A DNA stretch of 64,000 bases from ZC4RG29 sp035304385 (GTDB lineage Bacteria > Bacteroidota > Bacteroidia > Cytophagales > Cyclobacteriaceae), in the NCBI GenBank assembly GCA_035304385.1, contig DATGQD010000005.1, positions 24,026 through 88,025 of the forward strand, in the 5' to 3' direction. The notes beneath the pieces were generated by a model, which saw only the letters and a program-made list of their open reading frames with translations, did not search any database and was not told the origin of the DNA. Positions 16,828 to 26,589 of this stretch are shown in pieces. Both the position numbers and the translations under genes were made by a program. Each line of letters begins with the position of its first letter. Position 1 is the stretch's first letter.

Positions 16828-17931
16828 ATGAAAAAGGTACTGGAATCAGAACCCCTTACGAGCTGGCTTTCAGGAATGGCCCGTCCTGTCATCATCAGCG
16901 GCCCTTGTAGCGCCGAGACGGAAAACCAGATGATCATGACGGCAAAGCAACTGGCCGCAACAGGAAAGGTAAATGTATTGCGCGCGGGCATATGGAAACC
17001 GCGTACCCGCCCCGGCCAATTTGAAGGCGCCGGCAAGGAAGGGCTCGCATGGCTGATCCAGGCGAAGCGGGAAACCGGACTCCCGGTGACAACGGAGGTG
17101 GCAACCCCTGAGCACGTTGAGCTGTGCCTTGAGGCAGGCGTGGACATCCTTTGGATTGGCGCGCGTACCACAGTGAACCCGTTCTCCGTTCAGGCTATCG
17201 CCGACGCGCTGAGAGGGGTAGACGTACCGGTACTGGTTAAAAACCCCGTGAACCCCGACCTGGAACTGTGGATCGGTGCGCTGGAAAGACTGGACAAAGC
17301 CGGTGTCAGAAAGCTGGGCGCAATCCACCGTGGGTTCTCCTCTCCTGAAAAGGGACCATTCCGGAATGCACCGATGTGGAGCATGGCTATTGACCTGAAA
17401 ACGCGTATTCCCGATCTGGATATTATCTGCGATCCTAGTCACATCTCAGGTGCGCGCGATCTGATACCGCTGATCGCACAAAAGGCGCTTGACATGGACA
17501 TGGCCGGACTCATGATCGAAAGCCACATTCACCCGGACGCCGCATGGAGCGACGCCAAGCAGCAGGTAACACCGGCAACGCTGGGAAGTATCATCGAGAA
17601 TCTTGTGGTGAGGACACCATCGTCACCTAACAAGAACTTTAAAGATACACTCACTATCCTTCGCGAACAGATCGACCAACTCGACGACGAGATCATGCAA
17701 AAGCTCGCATCGCGGATGAAGATTTCCGAGCAGATCGGACAATACAAGAAAGAAAACAACGTGACCATATTGCAAGTAAGCCGCTGGGAAGAAATCGTCG
17801 CGACGCGTATTGCCCTCGGACGGGCTATGGGCTTGAGCAAAGAGTTTACCAACGAACTCCTGAAGCTCATTCACAACGAGTCGATACAGGTGCAGACGCG
17901 GGTTATGAACAAGATGGAGGAGCGCGTCTGA
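16828..17931 (+). CDS. Bifunctional DAHP synthase (type I-beta) / chorismate mutase
   Basis: 367 residues. Residues 1-265 are a KDO8P-like DAHP synthase with ISGPCSAE, AGIWKPRTRPGQFEG, VLVKNPVNPD, AIHRGF and CDPSHISG (metal and PEP ligands). Residues about 275-367 form an AroQ chorismate mutase helical bundle (LREQIDQLDDEIMQKLASRM, QIGQYKK, W-E-E-I-V). The first activity opens the shikimate pathway, the second commits chorismate to Phe/Tyr. The fused mutase may act as a regulatory domain, as in Bacillus AroA(G), where the fusion is N-terminal; here it is C-terminal, as is common in Bacteroidota. It is the last gene of the operon. Confidence 0.93.
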   Translation: MKKVLESEPLTSWLSGMARPVIISGPCSAETENQMIMTAKQLAATGKVNVLRAGIWKPRTRPGQFEGAGKEGLAWLIQAKRETGLPVTTEVATPEHVELCLEAGVDILWIGARTTVNPFSVQAIADALRGVDVPVLVKNPVNPDLELWIGALERLDKAGVRKLGAIHRGFSSPEKGPFRNAPMWSMAIDLKTRIPDLDIICDPSHISGARDLIPLIAQKALDMDMAGLMIESHIHPDAAWSDAKQQVTPATLGSIIENLVVRTPSSPNKNFKDTLTILREQIDQLDDEIMQKLASRMKISEQIGQYKKENNVTILQVSRWEEIVATRIALGRAMGLSKEFTNELLKLIHNESIQVQTRVMNKMEERV

Positions 17932-18008
17932 AACGTTCCCAAAAAGGGCCTGTGCGCGGTACCAGTGTCAAGTCCTGGCAGCAAAAGCAATTGAAAATGT
18001 CATTTTCC

Positions 18009-18044
18009 TTACATCGTGGCCGATCCCTTTCGGCCATGATGTAA
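18009..18044 (+). terminator. Strong 15-bp hairpin, probable terminator of the aromatic operon
   Basis: TTACATCGTGGCCGA pairs with TCGGCCATGATGTAA (one G-T pair) around a six-base loop. CTTGTTGTTTTT follows, a loose T-tract. It lies 78 bp after the DAHP synthase stop and 24 bp before the next start codon. A role in the 5' leader of the next gene is the alternative. Confidence 0.6.
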
Positions 18045-18067
18045 CTTGTTGTTTTTAATCTGTTGTC

Positions 18068-21000
18068 ATGGCTACTTTTTGGCGCTGCATTGCGCTCTTA
18101 TGGTTGGTTTGTGTTACCGCCGTACACGGTCAGCACGTACCATTAATCAAGTCTGGTGACATCCTCTCCGAGGCGATCATACTCCATGATAGCGGAAGGT
18201 ACGAGGAAGCGATCGCCCGATACAAGACCATTCCTCCTCGTGATACGGCATACACCCAAATGCTTTCGGAGCTTGCGCTCACCTACGACGCAAACGAGCA
18301 ATACGATGAAGCGATTGCCACCTGCCGCGAGGCGCTCAAACGACCGGGCCGGTATGAGGCGCACTTGCTGCGAACACTGGCAGTAGCGCTGGACCATAAA
18401 GGCGACTATCAGCAATCGGTGGACGTGTTCAAGAATGCTATCGAAAAGTTTCCTTTCGATCACCTGCTTCATTACAATCTGGGTGTCACGCATTACAATA
18501 ACAATCATTACGACGAAGCGGCCGAGTGCTTCTACAATACGCTTAGGATCAATCCTTTTCACACCGGCAGCCATCTTAACCTCGGCAGGCTTGCGGCCTT
18601 CCAGGGCGGTAAGATCCGCGCTATGATGGCAATGGGTGTGTACCTTTCGATAGCGCCGGGCGACCACTCCCGCCTGGTCTTCCTGGAAAGATTTCTGAAC
18701 AACGAGATTGCAGAGGAAGGGAGTATTCCCTATGACGGCACGACGACGTACGATCGACTCGATCAGATCATCAAGGCTAAAGTCGTGATGGACAAAAACT
18801 TCAAGCCGCTGGTTCCGGTGGATGCCGTCCTCACGCGACAATACCAGCTCCTGATCGATCAAATCGATCAGCTCGGTGATCCCCAGGATCACTGGGCACA
18901 ACTCTACCTGCCATTGTACCGGCAAATGCGCGATGAGAAGGCACTCGAGCCGTTCCTGTATCACATCCTCGGCAGCACATCCATAGCCAGTGTTTCAAAA
19001 TGGAACAAGAAGCACCAAAAGGAGCTGAAGGCGTTTTATGAGATCGCAAATACCAACCTGTACAAACTCAGACTTCAAAGAACGGTTCCGGTTTCATGGG
19101 GCTTTCCTGATCCCGTATCCTGTTGGTATAACGAAAACAAACAGCTCGTGGAACTGGGCAACAAAGACGGGGATAAGCGTGTGGGCAAATGGCGCTTCTA
19201 TGCGACAAACAATGTCATGATCGCTGAAGGAGAGTATGATGACAACGGTATAAAGAAGGGCATCTGGAAATACTACTACGATGATGGAACGTTGAAGAGC
19301 GTCGAGAATGAAAGCACGGGGGAGGTCCATAGCTACAATCCGCAGGGAGAGCTTCGCTATCATTACCACATTAAGGACGGAAAACCGGACGGTGTCGTGG
19401 AGATCTTTGACCCATGCGGGCAGCTGCGGGAGAAGCTGATATATAAGATGGGCCAGCGGACAGGACCGGGCACGGCATATTATCCGAATGGCAACACCGA
19501 AGCGACATACAACTTCACGGACGATGAGTATGATGGTGAGTATATATCGTATTATCCGAATGGCACCTTGCGATCGCGTTCCGTGTACCAGGCCGGCAAA
19601 CTGCAGGGCGCGTATGCCGATTTTTACGCCGACGGCGTCCCCCAATCAAAGGGCCATTATGAAGACGGCGAGGCAACCGGTACATGGGAATATTTCCATA
19701 TGAATGGCCGCCTCGAAAAGAAAGGCATATTTCTGGCGGACCAGCCCCAGGGCATTTGGGAATATTATGATCCGCGAGGCAATCTCATCGAAGAGCGCCC
19801 CTTCGACGAGAAAGGTCAGCTTCATGGTGAGAATAATTTTTATACCGATGGTCGCCTCTATGCAACACAGTTCTACCATCATGGGATGATGACAGGCATT
19901 GCCTATTTCGACAGCGAGGGAGAGGAGTTCGCGCGATGTGGTGATCCTTCGGGTACGTTCCAGGCGCAGGGCTATTTCAATGACGGACGGCTTCGCTTTG
20001 AAGGAAGTTATCACCAGGGCAAGGCAACGGGCGCGTGGAAATATTACTTCCGGTCAGGCGTGCTGGCAAAGGAGTATTCGATGGCAGACGGCAAGATGGA
20101 AGGGAAGTTTATCGAGTATTTCCCCACCGGAAAGGTAAAGCTGGAACGTGAGTTCCATGAAGGCGATCCCGACGGCTATTCGGTGGAGTATTATGGCAAC
20201 GGGCAACTTAAGCAGGCAGGGTGGTTCGTTGAAGGTGTGCGCGAGCAACAGTGGGTTTCCTGGTATCGCGATGGTACACTCAAATCGGATTTGTACTACC
20301 GCAACGGGTCACTGGATGGTGAGGTGTTCTATTACAATATCGATAGTACACGTAGTTCGAAATATGTGTATCGCGACGGCCGGACCTTGTCGTTTGTGAA
20401 TTATAATCCGGAAGGCGAGATATGGCTCGAATCAACTGCGCCGGAAAAGTTGGGCCGATACGTTCAGAACTATCGAAACGGGGCAAAGCACACGAGCGTG
20501 ACCCTTACCTGTGGATTCTATAGCGATACCATGGAGTCATTTTATGACGACGGAACTGTGCACTATTCCAATCAGGTTCTTAATGGTTATTTCCACGGCC
20601 GGTATGTCATCAACTATCCTGACGGTAAGCCTGAAGGACGCGGCATGTATCAATACGGATTGCAGCACGGAAAATGGATGTGGTATCATGAAAACGGCCA
20701 GGTCGCCAGTGAAGGGCTGTACCTGGCTGATGAACGCGACAGCGTGTGGACGTGGTACAATACGGACGGAAGCGTGACGCTCAAGGCAAATTACCTCAAC
20801 GACGAACGCCATGGCCTGGCGCAATATTTTGCTCCCGACGGAACGCTGATCCTTGAAAAAAGATATGCAGAAGGCGATATTGTCGCCTATCGTGCCCTCG
20901 GAAAGGATGGCGTCATGGGGAGTTGGGTCGCGGCAACGCCTGACATGGCGATCGTGGCCTACTATGCCAGCGGCATAAAAGCATATGAGGAATTCTTTAA

Positions 21001-21307
21001 AAATGGCCTCCTGGAAGGCTTTTCCCGGGAATATTATGCCGACGGCCGGTTACTCAGCGAGTACAATTACCATCAAGGAGAGAAGAACGGGCCTTTTTTG
21101 GTAAATCACCCTAATGGCAAGGTCTGGCAGAAAGGAACCTATGACGCCGGGTCGATGCAGGGGATAGTGGAATTTTTCAACCCGGACGGTACGCGCTTTC
21201 GCACGGAAACCCGTCGCGATGGCACGATGCACGGCAAATCCACATTGTATAAAAATAGTAAGCCCGTAAAAACGTTGACGTACTGGTCAGGAACTCTCAT
21301 CGATTAA
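18068..21307 (+). CDS. Exported TPR and MORN-like (YwqK-type) repeat giant
   Basis: 1079 residues. A signal peptide (MATFWRCIALLWLVCVTAVHG) is followed by TPR repeats from about 25 to 210 (YEEAIARYKT, YDEAIATCREAL, HYDEAAECFYNTLRIN). From about 340 to the end there are some 25-30 MORN-like units of the form G-x-W-x-Y-Y-x-x-G-x-L-x-x-E (GIWKYYYDDGTLKSV, GEYISYYPNGTLRSR). These are the repeats annotated in databases as YwqK antitoxin, but no toxin lies nearby. TPR and MORN repeats bind proteins or membranes; a surface or periplasmic scaffold is likely. The next gene's ATG overlaps its stop by one base, which indicates joint translation. Confidence 0.88.
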   Translation: MATFWRCIALLWLVCVTAVHGQHVPLIKSGDILSEAIILHDSGRYEEAIARYKTIPPRDTAYTQMLSELALTYDANEQYDEAIATCREALKRPGRYEAHLLRTLAVALDHKGDYQQSVDVFKNAIEKFPFDHLLHYNLGVTHYNNNHYDEAAECFYNTLRINPFHTGSHLNLGRLAAFQGGKIRAMMAMGVYLSIAPGDHSRLVFLERFLNNEIAEEGSIPYDGTTTYDRLDQIIKAKVVMDKNFKPLVPVDAVLTRQYQLLIDQIDQLGDPQDHWAQLYLPLYRQMRDEKALEPFLYHILGSTSIASVSKWNKKHQKELKAFYEIANTNLYKLRLQRTVPVSWGFPDPVSCWYNENKQLVELGNKDGDKRVGKWRFYATNNVMIAEGEYDDNGIKKGIWKYYYDDGTLKSVENESTGEVHSYNPQGELRYHYHIKDGKPDGVVEIFDPCGQLREKLIYKMGQRTGPGTAYYPNGNTEATYNFTDDEYDGEYISYYPNGTLRSRSVYQAGKLQGAYADFYADGVPQSKGHYEDGEATGTWEYFHMNGRLEKKGIFLADQPQGIWEYYDPRGNLIEERPFDEKGQLHGENNFYTDGRLYATQFYHHGMMTGIAYFDSEGEEFARCGDPSGTFQAQGYFNDGRLRFEGSYHQGKATGAWKYYFRSGVLAKEYSMADGKMEGKFIEYFPTGKVKLEREFHEGDPDGYSVEYYGNGQLKQAGWFVEGVREQQWVSWYRDGTLKSDLYYRNGSLDGEVFYYNIDSTRSSKYVYRDGRTLSFVNYNPEGEIWLESTAPEKLGRYVQNYRNGAKHTSVTLTCGFYSDTMESFYDDGTVHYSNQVLNGYFHGRYVINYPDGKPEGRGMYQYGLQHGKWMWYHENGQVASEGLYLADERDSVWTWYNTDGSVTLKANYLNDERHGLAQYFAPDGTLILEKRYAEGDIVAYRALGKDGVMGSWVAATPDMAIVAYYASGIKAYEEFFKNGLLEGFSREYYADGRLLSEYNYHQGEKNGPFLVNHPNGKVWQKGTYDAGSMQGIVEFFNPDGTRFRTETRRDGTMHGKSTLYKNSKPVKTLTYWSGTLID

Positions 21308-23244
21308 TGAACAATACATTAAAAGCGGGCCTTTTCGTAACGGGCTACATGCTTGTAGCGACACTCAAGGCGCAGGACGGCGACCTTTGGCAACAGATCA
21401 ACGCAAAGTATCCCGGCGAACCTGCCGTTTATATTGAACGCTCCGAAACATTGACGATACAACCGAAGGGTGATTCTCTTGTGGTATATGCTGATGTTTT
21501 CGACGACATCCTTTACCTGAAGGAACCAACGGAAATGATGGCGAGCCGCCGTGTGCACGGATCCCATTTCACCGAAGTAGAAAACCTGAAGGCCAAGACA
21601 TTGGTGTGGGAAAAGAGCCGCCACAAGGAACTCACCGTCTCCAATTTCGCGCGGAAGTTCGATACCGATGATGGCATATTTCATGACGACTCATATTATT
21701 ATTCTGTATCCTTTCCTGCTGTCGCGCCCCGAAACCGTACGCAACTCGAATACCGCAACAATTACCGGAATCCGAGATTCATTCCGGGCTTTATTTTCTC
21801 CAGCTACCTTCCACAGGAGAAGACGACATTCACTATCAAGACTACCGCGGATGTCGAGCTGATGCATGAGGTACTGAACGATCCGGACAGGAAAATCAAG
21901 TTCAAAAAGTCTGAGCGCGGTAAACAGGTAATCTACGAATGGAGTGCCACAGGCCTGGAGGCAACCAAATTCGATTCGAAGAGTCCTTCCCTTCGTTACT
22001 ATGTGCCGCACCTGGTGATTGCAGTAAAGTCCTTCAAGACATCGTCAGGCAGGAAGAATGTATTGTCCTCTCTTGACGATCTGTACGGCTGGTATTATTC
22101 TTTTGTCAGCGACCTGAGGAAGGATCCGCCGTCGCCTGATCTGGTGGAGATTGTGGAGGGCCTGAAGGCTCCGGGCGACACCAAGGACGACCTGGTACGG
22201 AAGATATACTATTGGGTGCAGGACAACATCCGCTACATTGCCTTTGAAGAGGGCATGCGCGGGTTGATCCCCCACACCGGATCGTATGTGTGTGAGAAAC
22301 GGTATGGCGACTGCAAGGATATGGCAAGCCTGCTGGTAAGCATGATGGATATCGCCGGAATTACAGGGTATTACACCTGGATTGGCACGCGCGACATACC
22401 CTACGCTTACACGAAGTATCCCACACCTATCGTGGACAATCACATGATCGCCACCTACATATCCGATGACGGCACGTATCATTTTCTGGATGCCACCAGT
22501 AGTCATACACCCTTTGGAATGCCATCGTCGATGATTCAGGGTAAAGAGGCGTTGATCGGTAAAGGCGAGGGGAACTACGAGGTAAAAGTTGTCCCCGTTA
22601 TTTCCCGCAATGTGAACGTCCACCGCGATTCGGTTTACCTGACTATCGGAGGAAATGAAATTCTCGGCGAAGGGCAGATGCGCCTGAGCGGGTACTCGAT
22701 GGTGTTCGCAGGATATCGCCTGGATCGTGTACGCGAAGAAGATACGAGGCGATACGTCACCCGGTTGGTGGGAAAGGGTAGTAACAAATTCTTTCTGGAC
22801 ACCTATTCCGTGCTTGACATGGAGAACCGGGATCGCGCGACAAAGATTGATTACACGTTCCGTATCGCCGACTACTTTCAGAAAATCGGGGATGAGATCT
22901 ATATCAACCTGAACCTCAACAAGGACTATTACAACGATTTTATCAATACCACCATTCGTCGAACACCAATCGAAAACGAATACCGGTATGTCAAGGAAGA
23001 GATCGCGATACTGGATATACCAGACGGCTATTCAATAGAGTACATGCCTCCGGACGTGAAACACGAGGGTTCGCTTATGGGTATTGTCGTGGACTACGAG
23101 ACGACGGACAAACAAATTGTAATGAAAAAAACTTTTTATGTTGATTACCTTCTGATGAACCCGTCTCAGTTCTCCGCGTGGAATGAATCCATATCCCGCG
23201 CAAGCGAGGCCTATAAAGAATCCATAATCCTGAAGAAAAATTGA
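21307..23244 (+). CDS. DUF3857 and transglutaminase-like exported protein (active-site residues present)
   Basis: 645 residues with a signal peptide ending near TLKAQ. Residues about 60-230 are the DUF3857 beta-rich domain. A transglutaminase-like domain follows with the catalytic Cys in RYGDCKDMASLL, the His in IVDNHMIATY and the Asp in YHFLDATSS, so a papain-like cysteine enzyme (protease or transferase) is plausible. A DUF2569/3858-like beta domain ends the protein. The substrate is unknown. The start codon overlaps the preceding MORN protein stop, and the next gene is a diverged relative that lacks the catalytic Cys. The three genes look like one functional unit. Confidence 0.9.
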   Translation: MNNTLKAGLFVTGYMLVATLKAQDGDLWQQINAKYPGEPAVYIERSETLTIQPKGDSLVVYADVFDDILYLKEPTEMMASRRVHGSHFTEVENLKAKTLVWEKSRHKELTVSNFARKFDTDDGIFHDDSYYYSVSFPAVAPRNRTQLEYRNNYRNPRFIPGFIFSSYLPQEKTTFTIKTTADVELMHEVLNDPDRKIKFKKSERGKQVIYEWSATGLEATKFDSKSPSLRYYVPHLVIAVKSFKTSSGRKNVLSSLDDLYGWYYSFVSDLRKDPPSPDLVEIVEGLKAPGDTKDDLVRKIYYWVQDNIRYIAFEEGMRGLIPHTGSYVCEKRYGDCKDMASLLVSMMDIAGITGYYTWIGTRDIPYAYTKYPTPIVDNHMIATYISDDGTYHFLDATSSHTPFGMPSSMIQGKEALIGKGEGNYEVKVVPVISRNVNVHRDSVYLTIGGNEILGEGQMRLSGYSMVFAGYRLDRVREEDTRRYVTRLVGKGSNKFFLDTYSVLDMENRDRATKIDYTFRIADYFQKIGDEIYINLNLNKDYYNDFINTTIRRTPIENEYRYVKEEIAILDIPDGYSIEYMPPDVKHEGSLMGIVVDYETTDKQIVMKKTFYVDYLLMNPSQFSAWNESISRASEAYKESIILKKN

Positions 23245-23249
23245 TCCCA

Positions 23250-25196
23250 ATGCTAAGAATCCTTTTGGTGTTACTTGTGCCGGTCACGCTATTCGGCACG
23301 GGCGCAAACCCTGCTATATACGAATGGGAATCCGATCGCAGCAGATACGAGCTCACCGATGACGAGGCGACGATCGGAGAATATGTGCTCAAGCTTCACA
23401 ATCAATATGATTACGTCTTTGAGGACAATCAGTTCCTGCTCTACTATACGGTACACCGGATCGTCCGGGTAAACAACGACGAGGCTATCCAGCGTAACAA
23501 CCGCATTTACATACCTATGGGCGGTGTGATCGACCTGGTGAGTCTGAAGGCAAGGTCGATAAATGCATCCGGTAAAGTTGTCAATTTCGATACTTCTAAC
23601 CTTAAAGAACTGAAGGATGAAGAAACGGGTCGCGGATACCGGATATTTGCAATTGAAGGCGTAGAGCTGGGTAGTGAAATCGAGTATTTCTATGTGCTGA
23701 AAAAGAATCCCAGCCTTTACGATCGCCTGTTCATGCAGTTTGGGACTCCCGTTCGGGGAAGCACCTTCCGCCTAACGTCGCCCAAGCATCTGAAATTCGA
23801 TTTCAGCTCATACAATGGGTATGCTCCTATAACGGAGACGGGTTCGACGGACGAGCGGAATGTGTATGAAGGCGAAATGAAGGACATACCGCTGATGCGC
23901 GAAGAGAGTTTTTCTTCTTTCGACGGAAACCGTCAGCGCATCGAGTTCAAGCTCGCGTACAATACGGCCAAATCAAATGCCCGCCTGTTTACGTGGGAAG
24001 AGGCCGCAAAGACCTTCCATGGCGTCATCACAAACAGAGACAAGGACGACGAAAAGGCGCTGGGCAAATTTGTTAAGTCCCTCGGCGACAAACCTTCGGC
24101 GAAGCTGGAAAGTCGCATCCGCAATATTGAAGCGAAGATCAAAACTACCGTCCAGGTTAATCCTGAAGGTCGCGATGAATCGCTGACCGATATTTCTTCC
24201 ATTATTGCCAGGAAGGTCGCATCCAAGGAGGGAATGACGCGGTTGCTGTATTCGGTTTTCGAAAAGCTGGGAATCGAGTGCCATCCGGTGCTGACGTGCA
24301 GCCGGGAAGGTGTCAAGTTTGATGGCTCGTTCGACACGTGGGCTTTCCTCGATGAATATCTTCTGCATTTCCCGGCCACCGGTGGATTCGTAGCGCCTTA
24401 TGCCTTCGAATTCCGTTATCCGCTCATTCCGCCGGATTTGACGGCCCAGGATGGCTTGTTCATCGAACCCTTCGCGTTGGGCGAGGTTAAATCCGCCCTC
24501 GGCGTGGTGCGCACGATCCCTGCAGCGGATTACTCGCTGAACACGGACAACCTTGACATCCGGGTGACCTTCGACGAGGGTATGACGACCAATACAATCC
24601 ACATGAAGCGTGAGTTCGGAGGGTGCAACGCGACGTTTATCGCTCCGTGGTATGAGATGATCAACGACACAGACCGCGCAAAACTGATGGAGGAACTCGT
24701 GAAACAAACCGCACCGGATCCCACTATATCCAAATGGACCGCAGGTACGAGTAAGGAAGGGTTGGCCGACAGCTTTGTAATGGACGTTACATTCAGCTCC
24801 TCACATTTCATCGGAACAGCCGGATCCCGGGTGCTGTTTAAGGCCGGTGAATTGATCGGGCCTCAGATCGAAATGTATCGCGACGACGAGCGCATGACCG
24901 ATGTGGAGAACGATTTTAACAGGGGCTACGATCGCACCATCCGGATAAGCATTCCTCAGGGATATCAGGTCCGCAACGCCGACGACATTCGCTTTAATGT
25001 CGTCTACACGGAAGACGGCAAGGAGCCGTTTCTCTTCGTCTCCGATTATACCATGGAAGGCAATGACCTTGTTATCACCATCCGCGAATACTACAAGGAG
25101 ATCTTCGCACCGTTGGAGCGATACGAAGAGTTCCGGAAGGTTATCAACGCCGCTGCGGATTTCAACAAGGTGATCCTGGTGCTGGAGAAAAAGTGA
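23250..25196 (+). CDS. DUF3857 exported protein with a degenerate transglutaminase domain
   Basis: 648 residues from the ATG at 23250; an upstream TTG at 23241 is less likely. A signal peptide (MLRILLVLLVPVTLFGTG) leads into DUF3857. Where the preceding protein has GDCKDMASLL, this one reads SKEGMTRLLY, with no Cys. The His and Asp positions read DTWAFLDEY and LHFPATGGF, so all three catalytic residues are gone. Overall order of domains is kept, so it is probably a non-enzymatic partner or regulator of the active paralogue. It follows that gene after 5 bp. It converges on the MscS gene with a hairpin (25226-25249) between. Confidence 0.86.
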   Translation: MLRILLVLLVPVTLFGTGANPAIYEWESDRSRYELTDDEATIGEYVLKLHNQYDYVFEDNQFLLYYTVHRIVRVNNDEAIQRNNRIYIPMGGVIDLVSLKARSINASGKVVNFDTSNLKELKDEETGRGYRIFAIEGVELGSEIEYFYVLKKNPSLYDRLFMQFGTPVRGSTFRLTSPKHLKFDFSSYNGYAPITETGSTDERNVYEGEMKDIPLMREESFSSFDGNRQRIEFKLAYNTAKSNARLFTWEEAAKTFHGVITNRDKDDEKALGKFVKSLGDKPSAKLESRIRNIEAKIKTTVQVNPEGRDESLTDISSIIARKVASKEGMTRLLYSVFEKLGIECHPVLTCSREGVKFDGSFDTWAFLDEYLLHFPATGGFVAPYAFEFRYPLIPPDLTAQDGLFIEPFALGEVKSALGVVRTIPAADYSLNTDNLDIRVTFDEGMTTNTIHMKREFGGCNATFIAPWYEMINDTDRAKLMEELVKQTAPDPTISKWTAGTSKEGLADSFVMDVTFSSSHFIGTAGSRVLFKAGELIGPQIEMYRDDERMTDVENDFNRGYDRTIRISIPQGYQVRNADDIRFNVVYTEDGKEPFLFVSDYTMEGNDLVITIREYYKEIFAPLERYEEFRKVINAAADFNKVILVLEKK

Positions 25197-25255
25197 TGGG
25201 TTGAGATCTTTTCACAACCGCTGTTAACGTTCGTCCTGACACGACGTTCCATCGC

Positions 25256-26350
25256 TTAATGCGAACCTGATTCGGCCCGGAGTTCTGCGCCTTCCTGGCC
25301 GCTGATTTTAACAGCAAGTGAAGGATACAGCAATTCAATGTTGCGCTCGCGCAAGGTATCCAGGATCGAGAAATTGATGGTCTGTTGGATGTCCATGTAT
25401 ACGTTGTAGTCCGGACTCTCCACGTAATACACAACTTCGTAGTTCATGCCTTCCCTGTCGAAGGACAGTAAATGTGCGCGGTCGAGTGTAGGGCCTGTCT
25501 GGGTCTCCATGCCCTGGATAATGTCACGAACCAGCTGCGGGATCGCCTTGACGTGTTCAGGCGGTGTATTGACGCTCACGCGGAAGTTAAACACAACCCT
25601 CCGGCGGAACATTCGCTTGTAGTTGTGAATCCGCGAATTGGTCAGGTCGCTGTTCGAAAAGACGATTTGCTCTCCTGAAAGACTTTTTACCCGTGTTGTT
25701 TTGATGCCTATATATTCTACGGTGCCGAGTTTGTCGTCGACAATAATAAAATCACCTACTTCGAACGGCTTATCAAAAAAAATGACGAAGTAGTTGAACA
25801 GGTCGCCCAGGATGTTTTGCGCAGCCAGCGCAACCGCAATACCACCCACGCCCAGCCCCGCGATAATCGCTGTAACATCATAGCCCAGGTTGCTGAAAAG
25901 AAAGATGAGCCCTATGCCCCAGACTACGACAGAGAGAATGAGGATGATGCCCTGTACCTGCTGTACCTTCTCAGCGCCATGCTCTTGTCTCCGGACATAA
26001 TCTTCCAGAAGATAGCGTAGTGTAGACGACACCAGTCTGATGAGGAAGAACGCCACCACCGAGGCCACCGCCACTTCGAGAACGCGGTGCATCCGTGGCG
26101 ACAGTTCGAGGGAGTACAGCGCCCAATACAGGACGAGGAAGTTCAGCGCGGGGATCCCAAACCTGCTGATGGTATGTACCAGCAGGTCGTCATAGCGGCT
26201 TTTGCTGTTTTTTGCCCACCCCTGGAGCTTGCGTACCAGCACGATCTTGAGAATCCGGACTATCAGAAGTCCAACAAGGAAGATGGCGAGCGCAATCAGG
26301 TAATCGCGGACCGTGTTGCCCAGGTATGTTCGTTCAAGAAAATCCTCCAT
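25256..26350 (-). CDS. Small-conductance mechanosensitive channel (MscS family)
   Basis: 364 residues from the ATG at 26350; a GTG two codons upstream is an equal alternative. Four to five transmembrane segments precede the pore helix AGLGVGGIAVALAAQNILGD, whose Gly/Ala pattern and following FDKPFEVGDFI are diagnostic for MscS. The soluble beta domain (GTVEYIGIKTTRVKSLSGE, FSNSDLTNSRIHN) and C-terminal alpha-beta domain follow. It releases solutes on hypo-osmotic shock. It is transcribed alone, divergent from the OmpA-like gene, and ends facing the DUF3857 gene. Confidence 0.94.
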   Translation of the reverse strand: MEDFLERTYLGNTVRDYLIALAIFLVGLLIVRILKIVLVRKLQGWAKNSKSRYDDLLVHTISRFGIPALNFLVLYWALYSLELSPRMHRVLEVAVASVVAFFLIRLVSSTLRYLLEDYVRRQEHGAEKVQQVQGIILILSVVVWGIGLIFLFSNLGYDVTAIIAGLGVGGIAVALAAQNILGDLFNYFVIFFDKPFEVGDFIIVDDKLGTVEYIGIKTTRVKSLSGEQIVFSNSDLTNSRIHNYKRMFRRRVVFNFRVSVNTPPEHVKAIPQLVRDIIQGMETQTGPTLDRAHLLSFDREGMNYEVVYYVESPDYNVYMDIQQTINFSILDTLRERNIELLYPSLAVKISGQEGAELRAESGSH

Positions 26351-26451
26351 GCTCACGGCGTTGTGGTGCGAGCGTCAAAACTAGGGTTGCCTGCCCGGAC
26401 ATGCCAGCGAATCGGCTGAAAATGTGCCCGGAGAAGAGGGTTACCCTTGGG

Positions 26452-26475
26452 ATATTTTCTTTGCAAGGAAAATAT
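26452..26475. promoter_or_regulatory. Inverted repeat in the mscS/OmpA divergent region
   Basis: ATATTTTC (26452-26459) and GAAAATAT (26468-26475) form a perfect 8-bp dyad with an eight-base spacer, placed between two divergent genes (102 bp from the mscS start, 115 bp from the OmpA start). It may be an operator or an AT-rich hairpin in a 5' leader. Confidence 0.35.
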
Positions 26476-26526
26476 GACGGATTTTATGTCACGGTAAACC
26501 GCTGAATGGTAGGGGGTTAATTAGTA

Positions 26527-26552
26527 TTTTTTAAAGGAAAAGTCTATATTTG
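26527..26552 (+). promoter_or_regulatory. Candidate Bacteroidota promoter for the OmpA-like gene
   Basis: TATATTTG at 26545-26552 is a full match to the TAnnTTTG -7 box. A T-rich element (26527-26532) lies upstream about where the -33 box should be, but it is TTTTTT and not TTTG. The start codon is 37 bp downstream of the -7 box. Confidence 0.45.
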
Positions 26553-26589
26553 GGGTGAACCCTCCTTTCGCTAATTTTTTTGGTGCACT

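Noticed and set aside
18009..18044. Riboswitch before the MORN gene
   Set aside because: Only a single hairpin is visible and it fits a terminator of the preceding operon.
18068..21307. Toxin-antitoxin system (YwqK antitoxin label)
   Set aside because: The protein is exported, over 1000 residues long and has no small toxin gene beside it; the name reflects shared MORN-like repeats only.
25226..25249. Terminator between the DUF3857 gene and mscS
   Set aside because: A bulged hairpin AACGTTCGT/ACGACGTT exists but no T run follows on either strand.
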